38,705 bases of DNA from Puniceicoccales bacterium (GTDB lineage: Bacteria; Verrucomicrobiota; Verrucomicrobiia; Opitutales; UBA953). A program made the position numbers and the translations under genes. Under the pieces are notes generated by a model. It saw nothing but the letters and a program-made list of their open reading frames with translations. It had not been told where the DNA came from and searched no databases. The stretch is from assembly GCA_031289285.1 (NCBI GenBank), contig JAITPT010000143.1:1-38705 (forward strand), written 5' to 3'. Position 1 is the stretch's first letter. Each line of letters starts with the position of its first letter. Below, piece by piece: positions 14,676 to 22,898 of this stretch.

Positions 14676-17555
14676 TTAAAGGTAGGAATAGCCGACCTCG
14701 GAGGCGGCTTGTTTGCGCTCAAGGACGGCGTTGACGATGCGGTCAAAAAGTGACTGTGCGCCGGCGTAGCCGACGTGGAGGACGCGCTGGCCGCCGATGC
14801 GGTCGTGAATGGGGAAGCCGCAGCGCACGAGCGGCACGCCGAGGCGTCGGGCGAGCGCTTGCCCCTTACTGGAGCCGAGGAGGAAGTCGGGGCGTAGCGT
14901 CGCGGCGTCGGCTTCGATTTCGGAAAAGTCTGCGCCCTCGCGCACGAGGATTTTTCCTGTGGTCTCGGGGGCGACGTCGGCGATGGCGGCGGCGAAACCT
15001 CCGCTACGCCCGCCGCTGGCGCACAGCACAGGCGTGACGCCGATTTCGGCGAGCAATGCGGCGAGGCCGACGACGAGGTCTTCCTCGCCATAGACGACGG
15101 CGCGTTTCTCGAAAATGTATTTGTGGCCGTCCACCCACGAGTCGGTGAGACGCCCGCGCTCGGCGGCGAGCGGCGCGGGGATTTGCGGCAGGCCGGCGAG
15201 CGCGGCGAGGACGCCGAGGAAGCGGTCGGTCTCGCGCACGCCTATGGGCATACCGAGGCGGTGCGCGGCGACGCCGCAGCGCGAGGCGAGCACGGTGGCG
15301 GCGGTGGCTGGGGCGTAGGCGAGTGTGCGCCCGAACTCGACGGCGGCGGCGGCGTTGGCGAGGGCGCGGATGTCGGCGACGGCGGTTCCGCCAGCGGGAA
15401 GTTTCTGGTAGTCCGCCCAAGAGGGGCCGTCGAGGGTGTCGCTGTAATCGGGCAAAATCGTCGGGCTGATGTCGAAGTAGCCAGCGATGCGGCGCAATTC
15501 GCGCAGGTCAGCAGGCGAGAGCATTCCGGGGAAAAGCGCGACGGGGCGGGCGGCGGTTGGCGCGGTTGGCGCGGCGGCGTTGTCGGCGGTGGCGGCGGTG
15601 TCGGCGGTGGCGGGCGCGGCGAGTGTTTCCACGAGTGCGCGGACGGCTTTGTGGAAACCGTTGGCGTGTGTGCCGCGATAGCTCGCGCAAGAGACGGAGA
15701 CAATAGGCGGGATGGCGACGCCCTCGACGCCGGCGGGGTGCTCTTCGTGGAAGTCGTGCAGGTGCCCGGCGAGGTTTTCGCCTATGGTCTCGCTGAGGCA
15801 AGTGGTGGCGAGGCCGACAAGCTCTGGTTTGTATTGGCGGATGACGTTTTCGAGGCCGATGCGGACGTTCAGCCCGCCGCCAAAAATCGCGCTGGACTCC
15901 GAGAAGTTGGAGGCGGCGATGTCCATCGGTTCGCGGAAATGGCTGATGACGTAGCGCCGGATGTAGGTGGCGCAGCCTTGCGAGCCGTGGAGAAAAGGTA
16001 TCGCGCCACGCACTCCGCGAAACACGAGACAGGCACCAAGCGGGGTGCAGAGTTTGCAGGCGTTGGTGGTGGCGTTGGGGTAGGTGGCGGCAGCGCGGGC
16101 GCGGGCGACAGGCACTCGACGCGGCGGCGGCGGGACGGCGGTGGCAACGGCAACGGCGGCGGCGGCAACGGCGTTGGCGGCGGCATTTGCGCGGCGCGGG
16201 GTTTGTTGCCAGACGGGCGAGAGCACGCTGGCGCGGACTTCGCGGGCGAAGTTCACCATGCCGACATAGCCCGCGAGTGCCTCTTTGCGCTCGTGGTTGT
16301 GGTCGCAAAAACCTATGCCGAGTTTGTAGGCGATGGGGCGTTCTTTGACGCCGCCGATGAAGAGGTCCACGTCTTTTTCGAGGCAAAACTTGGCAAGCTC
16401 GAGCGGGTTGGAGTCGTCAACGATGATGGTTCCCGGGTCGCACATTTGGCGCAGCAGCGCGTAGTCCTCTTTGTCGCCAGTCTGCGTGCCGACGAGCGCG
16501 GTGGTCATCCCAAGTGTGCGCAGGGCGCGGACGAGCGAGAAGGCTTTGAACGCGCCGCCGACGTAGATGGCGGCCTTTTTGCCCGCCAGCTCGGCGCGGA
16601 TGCGGCGTAGCTCCGGCATGACGGCTTCGATTTCCGAGCGCACGAGTGTTTGCGTGCGGGCGGGCAGTTCGGGGTCTTGCGCGGCGAAAAAAGCGGCGGT
16701 CTCGTAGAGCGCGGCAGACACGTCTTCGATGCCGAAAAACGAGACGCGCTTGAACGGGATGCCGTGCTGCGCCTCCAACATTTTGGCGAGGGGCGTCATC
16801 GAGCCGGAGCATTGCACGAGGTTGAGTTTCGCGCCGTGGCAGCGGCGGATGGCGTCAACACGCCCGTCGCCCGTGAGGGTGGCGACGATGTGGACGCCCA
16901 TGCGCGTGAAGTAGTCGCGCACAATCCATGTCTCGCCGGCGATGTTGAAGTCGCCGAGCAGGTTGATGCTCACGGGCGGGATGTCGGCGGTGTCGCCACT
17001 GCCGACGAGCCGCCACAGGGCATCGCAGGCAGCGCGGTAACCCGTTTTTTTTGTGCCCTTGAAACCTTCGGACGCGACGGGGATGACGGGGATACCGGTG
17101 TCGGCAGCGACGCTTTTGCAGACGGCCTCCACGTCGTCGCCGATGAGGCCGACGATGCACGTGGAATAGACGAATGCGGCCTTGGGGGCGTGGCGGGCGA
17201 TAAGCTCGCGCAGGGCAGCGCCAAGTTTTTTTTCGCCGCCGTAGATGACATCGAGTTCGCGCAGGTCGGTGGAAAAGCTGTTACGGAAAAGTTGTGGGCC
17301 GCTGCTTTGCGCACCGCGGATGTCCCATGTGTAGGCGGCGCAACCAATCGGGCCGTGGACGAGGTGGAGGGCGTCGGCGACGGGATAGAGGATGACCCGC
17401 GAGCCGCAAAACGCGCAGGCGCGTTGGGTGACGGAGCCAGCGAGGCTGTTGCGGTCGCAGGCAAGCGGCGCGGCGGTAGCAGGGTTGTTTCCGGCAACAG
17501 TGACGGAGGCAGCGCGGGCGGGCAAAATGCTGATGGTGTCGGCGACGGCGGTCAT
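14676..17555 (-). CDS. nifEN: NifE-NifN fusion, FeMo-cofactor assembly scaffold
   Basis: A single 959-residue protein containing both halves of the scaffold on which NifB-co matures to FeMo-co. Residues 1-450 are NifE (cluster-ligand Cys47, Cys72 and Cys133 in QRACAFC, HGPIGC and STCIVGLIGD). Residues 492-959 are NifN (Cys500/503, Cys528 in HGSQGC, Cys586 in TTCLSET). They are joined by an Ala/Pro/Arg-rich linker, about residues 452-492. A second Ala/Thr run at about 647-669 sits inside the NifN half. There is no stop or frameshift between halves, so this is a true fusion. It would tether an EN pair in 1:1 ratio. The start overlaps the acetyltransferase stop (ATGA), implying coupled translation. 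Confidence 0.95.
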   Translation of the reverse strand: MTAVADTISILPARAASVTVAGNNPATAAPLACDRNSLAGSVTQRACAFCGSRVILYPVADALHLVHGPIGCAAYTWDIRGAQSSGPQLFRNSFSTDLRELDVIYGGEKKLGAALRELIARHAPKAAFVYSTCIVGLIGDDVEAVCKSVAADTGIPVIPVASEGFKGTKKTGYRAACDALWRLVGSGDTADIPPVSINLLGDFNIAGETWIVRDYFTRMGVHIVATLTGDGRVDAIRRCHGAKLNLVQCSGSMTPLAKMLEAQHGIPFKRVSFFGIEDVSAALYETAAFFAAQDPELPARTQTLVRSEIEAVMPELRRIRAELAGKKAAIYVGGAFKAFSLVRALRTLGMTTALVGTQTGDKEDYALLRQMCDPGTIIVDDSNPLELAKFCLEKDVDLFIGGVKERPIAYKLGIGFCDHNHERKEALAGYVGMVNFAREVRASVLSPVWQQTPRRANAAANAVAAAAVAVATAVPPPPRRVPVARARAAATYPNATTNACKLCTPLGACLVFRGVRGAIPFLHGSQGCATYIRRYVISHFREPMDIAASNFSESSAIFGGGLNVRIGLENVIRQYKPELVGLATTCLSETIGENLAGHLHDFHEEHPAGVEGVAIPPIVSVSCASYRGTHANGFHKAVRALVETLAAPATADTAATADNAAAPTAPTAARPVALFPGMLSPADLRELRRIAGYFDISPTILPDYSDTLDGPSWADYQKLPAGGTAVADIRALANAAAAVEFGRTLAYAPATAATVLASRCGVAAHRLGMPIGVRETDRFLGVLAALAGLPQIPAPLAAERGRLTDSWVDGHKYIFEKRAVVYGEEDLVVGLAALLAEIGVTPVLCASGGRSGGFAAAIADVAPETTGKILVREGADFSEIEADAATLRPDFLLGSSKGQALARRLGVPLVRCGFPIHDRIGGQRVLHVGYAGAQSLFDRIVNAVLERKQAASEVGYSYL

Positions 17556-18277
17556 TGGGCGGGTGGCGGGTGAGTAGCGGCGGCGGTGGGAGCGGGAGCA
17601 GCGGCGGCGTTGTCAGCGACGGCGGTGTCGGCGACGGCGGTGTCGGTAACGGAAGTGGCAGTGGGTAATATATCGCGGCGCAGGACGACCCACTCGGAGA
17701 GCGGGGCGGCACCTATGGATTGGTAGAAATCGAGCGCGGGCTTGTTCCATTTGAGGGCACGCCATTCGAGACGGCTGCAACCTTGGGCGGCGGCGGCGTC
17801 GGCGGCGGCGTTGAGCAGTGCCATGCCGACGCCTTTGCGGCGCAGAGCGGGGCGCGTGTAGAGGTCTTCAAGAAACGCACCGGCGCGTCCGGCAAAAGTC
17901 GAATAGGTAGGATACCACACGGCGAAACCGGCGGGGATGCCGTGGTAGAGCGCGAGGTGGGCAAAGGCGAGCGGCTTTTCGCCGAAAAAGTGAGCGGCGA
18001 AGGCTTGCGGAGTTGACTCTATCTCGTGCGAGAGGCTCTCGTAAGCGGCAAGCTCACAGACCATTTGCCAGAGCAAAACGGCGTCGCCACGCACGGCGGG
18101 GCGGACGCGAATGGCTGGGCGGGCGGGGTCGTTGTCGGGGCGGTTTGCGGCGGCGCGGAGATTTGCGAGCGAGGCGGGGTTACACGCGCAACCCGCCAGA
18201 CTCGCGGCGGCGCAAGCGCTCGCTTCGATGCCGCAGGCGGCGGTGGGTGGCGGGTTGTCGTTGCGTGGCGTTTCCAT
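17552..18277 (-). CDS. GNAT acetyltransferase resembling diamine/spermidine N-acetyltransferase, within the nif operon
   Basis: A 241-residue protein. Residues about 55-200 form a GNAT domain: IRVRPAVRGDAVLLWQMV, LAAYE (as in the SSAT family's LAKYE), FLEDLYTRPALRRKGVGMAL carrying the acetyl-CoA pyrophosphate-binding R-x-x-G-x-G/A-type loop, then WNKPALDFYQSIGA. The fold and the LEDL/WN..A..FY motifs match spermidine/spermine acetyltransferase-like enzymes. The N-terminus is unusual, Ala/Cys-rich (CGIEASACAAASLAGCAC), and the C-terminus is a repeated Ala/Val/Asp run, both low complexity. It starts 19 bp after the nifK stop and overlaps nifEN, so it belongs to the operon. Its substrate and role in nitrogen fixation are unknown. 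Confidence 0.85.
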   Translation of the reverse strand: METPRNDNPPPTAACGIEASACAAASLAGCACNPASLANLRAAANRPDNDPARPAIRVRPAVRGDAVLLWQMVCELAAYESLSHEIESTPQAFAAHFFGEKPLAFAHLALYHGIPAGFAVWYPTYSTFAGRAGAFLEDLYTRPALRRKGVGMALLNAAADAAAAQGCSRLEWRALKWNKPALDFYQSIGAAPLSEWVVLRRDILPTATSVTDTAVADTAVADNAAAAPAPTAAATHPPPAQ

Positions 18278-18296
18278 TGTTTATTTATGGCGCTTA

Positions 18297-19670
18297 CTAC
18301 ATCACCAGTTCGAACCATTCCTCGGCACAGGAACGGTCTTTTTTATCGAAGAGTGCACTTGTTATCATGTCTATCAGACGCAACGCGCCTGTGTAGCCGA
18401 CAGTCGGGAAAAAGCGGTGCCCGACACGGTCTAAAATCGGGAAGCCGACACGCACTAACGGGATGTCTTCAACCCGCGCTATATACTTCCCGTAGGTGTT
18501 GGAAACTATCAGGTCAACGGGTTCGTTCTTTATCCATTGATGTAACTCAAAAAAGTCGGACTGTTGTTTTATTTTCGCCTCTGGAACAACTGGGTCGAGC
18601 AATTCATGGAGACGTTTTTCAAAGTGATTTCCGAGACTTCCTGTGATTACATAGACAGGCTTCATCCCAAGCTCGAGGAGGAACTGCGTGTGTGCAATAA
18701 CTTGGTCGGGGTCGCCCGCGACGGCGACTCGCTTTTGGTGGAAGTATTGCTGCATGTCGCTGATGGCGTCTATAAGGCGGGCGCGGTCTGTCTCGATTTG
18801 CGCCGCGACTGCGCCGTCTTTAGAGAAAGCGCGGAGTGTCTGTATAAAAGCGTCAGTTGCGCCGACGCCTATTGGCAATTCGAGCAAGGTGGCGGGGACG
18901 TTGTGCTTCGTCTCCAAGGTGAGTGCGCCCGGGTGCCCAGTGAAATGGCCGAGGCCGATTGTGGCTTGGCTGTCGCCTGTGCTGCGGATTTCTGGCAGCG
19001 TAGTGCCGCCTTTGGGAAACATCTCGTAAGTGCCGTCGAGGCCGCCGTCGAGCACTCCCGATGTATCAGGAAGCAAGACATTTGCGACGCCCATCAGGTT
19101 GGCGAGACGTTTGATTTCGCGCATGTCGGCGGGTTCGACAAAACCCGGGATAATGTTGATTTGCTCCTTGGGCGAACTTTTCTCCGAAAGGTATTTTATG
19201 ATAGCACTCACCATGTTTGAAAAGCCAGTGATGTGCGAACCGACAAAGCTGGGAGTGTTGGCGTGTATAACGATTTTCCCCTCTGGAACAACGCCTTCTT
19301 CGGTGGCGCGTTTGACAATCGTCGGGATGTCGTCGCCGATGACTTCGGAGAGACAAGTCGTGTGGACGGCGACGATGTCGGGATTATAAATCGTGAAGAT
19401 GTTGCGGAGCGCTTGCGTCAGATTGGCGAGACCGCCAAAGACCGACGCGCCCTCCGTAAAAGAGCTTGTTGTAGCGACAACTGGCTCTTTGAAGTGGCGC
19501 GTGAGGTGCGAGCGGTGATAAGAGCAGCATCCCTGCGAACCGTGGCTGTGCGGCATACAGCCGTGGATGCCCAGAGAGGCATACATAGCACCAATGGGCT
19601 GGCAGGTTTTGGCGGCGTTCACGCGAAGCGCTTTTCGTTCGACGATTTCGGCGGTAGTGGCGTTGAGCAT
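18297..19670 (-). CDS. nifK: Nitrogenase MoFe protein beta subunit
   Basis: Beta subunit of dinitrogenase, sharing the P-cluster with NifD. From ATG 19670 (MLNATTAEIVERKAL) it is 457 residues, the short form lacking the N-terminal extension of proteobacterial NifK, as in clostridial-type enzymes. P-cluster ligands are Cys23 (KTCQP), Cys48 (HGSQGC) and Cys106 (TTCLSE). SFVGSHITGF and SGVLDGGLDGTYEMF are typical. Upstream in-frame codons (to 19766) translate the CA-rich leader as Thr/Gln/His and overlap nifD, so the later ATG is preferred. The leader is CAACACACACA-like without a Shine-Dalgarno sequence; the gap to nifD is 80 bp. Confidence 0.97.
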   Translation of the reverse strand: MLNATTAEIVERKALRVNAAKTCQPIGAMYASLGIHGCMPHSHGSQGCCSYHRSHLTRHFKEPVVATTSSFTEGASVFGGLANLTQALRNIFTIYNPDIVAVHTTCLSEVIGDDIPTIVKRATEEGVVPEGKIVIHANTPSFVGSHITGFSNMVSAIIKYLSEKSSPKEQINIIPGFVEPADMREIKRLANLMGVANVLLPDTSGVLDGGLDGTYEMFPKGGTTLPEIRSTGDSQATIGLGHFTGHPGALTLETKHNVPATLLELPIGVGATDAFIQTLRAFSKDGAVAAQIETDRARLIDAISDMQQYFHQKRVAVAGDPDQVIAHTQFLLELGMKPVYVITGSLGNHFEKRLHELLDPVVPEAKIKQQSDFFELHQWIKNEPVDLIVSNTYGKYIARVEDIPLVRVGFPILDRVGHRFFPTVGYTGALRLIDMITSALFDKKDRSCAEEWFELVM

Positions 19671-19750
19671 ATTGTGTGTGTGTTGTTTTGTTGTTGTTTG
19701 TTGTGTTGCTTTTTTGTTAAAAAGAGTGTATGTTAAGTGTGTGTTAAAAG

Positions 19751-21514
19751 TTATCCACGTTTCCAATTTTTTGCGGCACCTTCATCTTCGAAGCCACCGC
19801 CGCGAACGCGCGGCCTATAGACGGGTTTGGGCGGGACGGTGGGGTCGCTTTTCCAAGGAGCAGTGACAAGTCGCCAGACTTTTGTGTTCACCATGCGGTC
19901 TATTTCCTTGTAGAAATTCCCCGCTCCCGTGAAGGCTGCGTAGGGGCCGCTGTAATCGTAGCTGTGCAGCTGTTTGCACGGCACACCGAGTTTCTCTATG
20001 ATGAACTTCTCTTTTATCCCGGAGCCGATGACATCCGGCTTGTAGATTTCTATGAGCTTCTCCATTTCGTGGTGCGAAATATCGTCTATCACAAGACTCT
20101 CTTTGCGCATCTCTTTCATCATGCCTTCGTAGTCGCGGAAAGAAAATCCGCCAGCTTCCAACGCAGCTTTTTGCTCCTCCGTTTTGCGCGGACGGTAGCG
20201 TGTGGGGTCGGCTTCGACGGTAAGTTCCTCGATGTTACGCGAGTCGGCGTCAATTTTTATAGTGGGGAGGACATCGCGGCCTTCGTAGTCGTCGCGGTGT
20301 GCAAACTCATAGCCAGCAGCGATAACGGTCATTCCGATGTCGCGGAAGAGGTCTTGATAATGGTGTGCGCGCGAGCCGCCGACAAAGAGCGCGGCGGTTT
20401 TTCCGGCGCAGCGCGATTTGACGTCGTCCATGATGGGGCGCAGCACCGACAACTCTTGTGCGATAACTTCTTCAACACGGTCGGTGAGTTTTTTACTGTC
20501 AAAAAACTTTGCGATTTTTCGCAGCGATTTTGCGGTTGAGTTAGCGCCTATGAAGTTCACTTTGAACCAGGGAATACCGAACTTTGTTTCCATCATATCC
20601 GCCATGTAGTTAATCGAGCGGTGGCATTGCACGACGTTGAGGTCAACGGTGTGCGCCTTCACAACTTGCTCGTAAGAAATATCGCCGGAGAGTGTGGCGG
20701 TGACATGTATGCCGCATTTGCGCAACAGTGTGTCAATCTCCCAAGCGTCGCCGCCGATGTTATATTCGCCGAGCATGTTCATACGAAACTCGGCGTCGTC
20801 GGGCGTGTCGTCAAGACCGACCATGTGTTTGAAAACGCCGTTGTTTGCGATGTGGTGCCCAGCGGATTGGGAGACGCCTTTGTAACCTTCGCAAGAGAAA
20901 CCGAAAACGTTAATTCCGAGTTCCGCTTTTGCGAGGCGGCAAACGGTGTGGATGTCGTCGCCGATGAGGCCGACTGGGCAAGTCGCATAGACAGCGATGG
21001 CTTTGGGTTTGAAAATTTTGTATGCTTCGCGAATGGCGGCGGCAAGTTTCTTTTCGCCGCCGAATATAATCTCGTCCTCCATCATATCGGTTGTCATAGA
21101 GTATTGGAGATAGTTGACATCTCCCGGGCGCGGGCGGGCGAGATTGCGGCGCGTCTGCCATGAATAAAACGAACAGCCGATAGGGCCGTGCGTTATGTGG
21201 AGCACGTCGTGCATCGGGCCGATAACGACGCCTCTACAGCCGGCGTAAGTGCAGCCGCGCTGGGTGATTATTCCCGGAACGGTGCGTGTGTTGGCCGCGA
21301 TAGGCTGCGGGCTTTCCGGGTCGTTGAGAAGAAATTGTTTAGCGCGTTTTTTCTTTGTTTTATCTGGATAAATCTCAATCATCTTCTCGCGCGCCTCGGC
21401 GGCGTTAATCGAGGCGGCGTGTTCGGCGGAACTGCCGGGCGGTGGCGGCGCAAGTGCTTCGGTGTCGGTGGCGTCAGAAACGCCGGATTCTGGTTCTGGA
21501 CTAATAGAGGACAT
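19751..21514 (-). CDS. nifD: Nitrogenase MoFe protein alpha subunit
   Basis: Alpha subunit of dinitrogenase holding FeMo-co. It has 587 residues. P-cluster Cys88 (RGCTYAGC), Cys114 (HGPIGC) and Cys179 (ATCPVGLIGDD); FeMo-co ligands Cys297 (VVQCHRS) and His517 (LHSYDY); the substrate-site segment SQSAGHH (Gln216, His220) is intact, which argues for an active Mo enzyme. An insertion of about 50 residues at 411-465 (IKIDADSRNIEELTV) matches the clostridial-type NifD insertion, placing it with anaerobe enzymes. The first 35-40 residues (Pro/Glu/Ser-rich) are an extra low-complexity extension; the family-like sequence begins near INAAEAREKM, and there is no good alternative ATG before residue 45. 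Confidence 0.97.
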   Translation of the reverse strand: MSSISPEPESGVSDATDTEALAPPPPGSSAEHAASINAAEAREKMIEIYPDKTKKKRAKQFLLNDPESPQPIAANTRTVPGIITQRGCTYAGCRGVVIGPMHDVLHITHGPIGCSFYSWQTRRNLARPRPGDVNYLQYSMTTDMMEDEIIFGGEKKLAAAIREAYKIFKPKAIAVYATCPVGLIGDDIHTVCRLAKAELGINVFGFSCEGYKGVSQSAGHHIANNGVFKHMVGLDDTPDDAEFRMNMLGEYNIGGDAWEIDTLLRKCGIHVTATLSGDISYEQVVKAHTVDLNVVQCHRSINYMADMMETKFGIPWFKVNFIGANSTAKSLRKIAKFFDSKKLTDRVEEVIAQELSVLRPIMDDVKSRCAGKTAALFVGGSRAHHYQDLFRDIGMTVIAAGYEFAHRDDYEGRDVLPTIKIDADSRNIEELTVEADPTRYRPRKTEEQKAALEAGGFSFRDYEGMMKEMRKESLVIDDISHHEMEKLIEIYKPDVIGSGIKEKFIIEKLGVPCKQLHSYDYSGPYAAFTGAGNFYKEIDRMVNTKVWRLVTAPWKSDPTVPPKPVYRPRVRGGGFEDEGAAKNWKRG

Positions 21515-21623
21515 GTTGTTGTGTGTGTTGTTGTTAAGTGTGTGAGTGAGTGAATAAATGCAAGTTGTCGGTGATGAAAAAAAAGAGGTGTAAAAAATGG
21601 AGTTGGTGGGTGCATCTGGTGCG

Positions 21624-21720
21624 AATTAAAACAACAGAAGGCGCGGGAGAAATTCTTTCCAAAGAAATTTCGGCAAACGGATTTCTGTTCACAATCCCCG
21701 CGCCTTTTGTTGTTAAATTA
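21624..21720 (-). promoter_or_regulatory. Long stem-loop between nifH and nifD
   Basis: Arms at 21631-21647 (AACAACAGAAGGCGCGGG on the plus strand, starting one base earlier) and 21697-21714 are inverted copies with one mismatch; flanking AATTAA bases extend the pairing. The 49-bp loop contains another near-palindrome, GAAATTCTTT-CC-AAAGAAATTTC. On the transcribed strand the descending arm is followed by TTGTTTTAATT. It lies 27 bp after the nifH stop. It is likely a partial terminator or a 3' stabiliser of nifH mRNA, allowing more NifH than NifDK; the function is inferred from position and structure. Confidence 0.75.
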
Positions 21721-21746
21721 TCAGCACAAGCCGCGTTTTTTTGTTT

Positions 21747-22571
21747 TTAGTTTAGCAGGCCGTAGGCCATGAGGAGGTCTTCGAGTTCTTGAATGGTGAG
21801 CGGCTTGGGGACGACGAGTTTTTTGTTTTCGTCAATCGCTTTTGCGAGGGCGCGGTATTCGTCGGCCTGTTCGCATTCCTTGTTCCATTCGATAACTGTT
21901 TTGCGGTGAATTTCGGCGCGTTGCACGTCGTTATTACGCGGCACAAAATGAATCATTTGTGTGCCAAGTTTTTCTGCGAACTTCTCAATCATTTCGCATT
22001 CGTTATCTACTTTGCGGCTATTGCAAATAAGCCCGCCGAGGCGCACGACGCCGGTTTGGGCAAACTTCAAAATACCTTTTGAGATGTTGTTCGCGGCATA
22101 CATCGCCATCATTTCGCCTGAACAGACGATATAGATTTCTTCGGCTTTGCCTTCGCGAATTGGCATCGCGAACCCGCCGCAAACGACGTCGCCGAGCACG
22201 TCATAAAACACGTAGTCGAGCTGTTCGCTGTCGTCGTATGCGCCGAGTTGTTCAAGCATGTTAATAGAGGTGATAATCCCGCGCCCTGCGCAGCCGACTC
22301 CCGGTTCGGGGCCGCCGGACTCGACGCAGAGGCTATTGCAGAACCCTGCCGAGCGGATGTCGGAGAGTTCAACGTCTTCGCCTTCTTCGCGAAGTGTATC
22401 GAGAACGGAGCGTTGGGCGAGGCCGCCGAGGAGGAGGCGGGTCGAATCGGCCTTGGGGTCGCAACCGACGACCATGACCTTTTTCCCCATCTCGACGAGC
22501 GCGGCGACGGTGTTTTGCGTGGTGGTGGATTTTCCTATCCCACCTTTTCCATAAATGGCAACTTTTCGCAT
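21747..22571 (-). CDS. nifH: Nitrogenase iron protein (dinitrogenase reductase)
   Basis: Transfers electrons to NifDK with ATP hydrolysis and helps FeMo-co synthesis. The 274-residue length is normal. P-loop GKGGIGKS at residues 8-15; Cys94 (GVGCAGRGI) and Cys131 (VVCGGFAMPI) bind the bridging [4Fe-4S] cluster; Arg97 in the CAGR segment is the residue ADP-ribosylated in organisms that use DraT. Switch motifs CDPKADSTR and YDVLGD are intact. First gene of the operon: the -24/-12 promoter lies about 95 bp upstream of the ATG. The leader is a run of CAACGAACAACGAACAAC-type sequence without a Shine-Dalgarno sequence. No nifI (PII-like) genes lie between nifH and nifD, unlike many anaerobe clusters. 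Confidence 0.98.
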   Translation of the reverse strand: MRKVAIYGKGGIGKSTTTQNTVAALVEMGKKVMVVGCDPKADSTRLLLGGLAQRSVLDTLREEGEDVELSDIRSAGFCNSLCVESGGPEPGVGCAGRGIITSINMLEQLGAYDDSEQLDYVFYDVLGDVVCGGFAMPIREGKAEEIYIVCSGEMMAMYAANNISKGILKFAQTGVVRLGGLICNSRKVDNECEMIEKFAEKLGTQMIHFVPRNNDVQRAEIHRKTVIEWNKECEQADEYRALAKAIDENKKLVVPKPLTIQELEDLLMAYGLLN

Positions 22572-22668
22572 GATGTTATTGTGTGTGTGGTTTGTTGTGT
22601 GTGGTTTGTTGTTCGTTGTTCGTTGTTCGTTGTGTGTTGTTCGTTACTGTGTGAACGCCGCCAGACAT

Positions 22669-22685
22669 AGCAGCCGCCGTGCCAG
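22669..22685 (-). promoter_or_regulatory. Sigma-54 (-24/-12) promoter of the nif operon
   Basis: Minus strand reads CTGGCACG-N4-CTGCT: the -24 GG (22682-22683) and -12 GC (22670-22671) are correctly spaced, with a single mismatch to TGGCACG-N4-TTGCW (C for the first T of TTGC). Transcription should begin near 22658, giving a leader of roughly 87 nt before nifH. Its position ahead of the only nif operon makes a chance match unlikely. Confidence 0.8.
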
Positions 22686-22817
22686 ACGCAGAAATGAGTG
22701 CGGGAAATGTTTTGTAACTTTTTGAGGCAAAGGGAGATATTTTTTTGGCAGGCGAGAGTTGGTGGTGAAGCGGGGCGAGAGATGGTGGGGAAGTGGCGGC
22801 GGGAGTTGGTGAGGATG

Positions 22818-22863
22818 CTACCTGCACGTAGGCATTTTGAGACGTTCCTACTAAAATGTAGGA
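22818..22863. promoter_or_regulatory. Paired palindromic sites CTAC-N6-GTAG (candidate activator sites)
   Basis: Two sites share the same half-sites and spacing: CTAC-CTGCAC-GTAG at 22818-22831 and CTAC-TAAAAT-GTAG at 22848-22861. The second extends to TCCTAC-N6-GTAGGA at 22846-22863. Their centres are 30 bp apart, close to three helical turns, and lie about 165 and 195 bp upstream of the predicted nif transcription start, the usual range for a sigma-54 enhancer. They differ from the classical NifA site TGT-N10-ACA, which I did not find here. Confidence 0.6.
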
Positions 22864-22898
22864 TTTTGGGAGATGGGTGGCGTGAGGGCGAGCAGGGA

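Noticed and set aside
17552..18277. Acetyltransferase as a nifX or nifI gene of the nif operon
   Set aside because: The sequence has clear GNAT motifs and no PII T-loop or NifX fold features.
19751..21514. Alternative (vanadium or iron-only) nitrogenase
   Set aside because: No anfG/vnfG delta subunit gene between D and K, and NifD retains the Mo-type FeMo-co and substrate-site residues plus the clostridial-type insertion.
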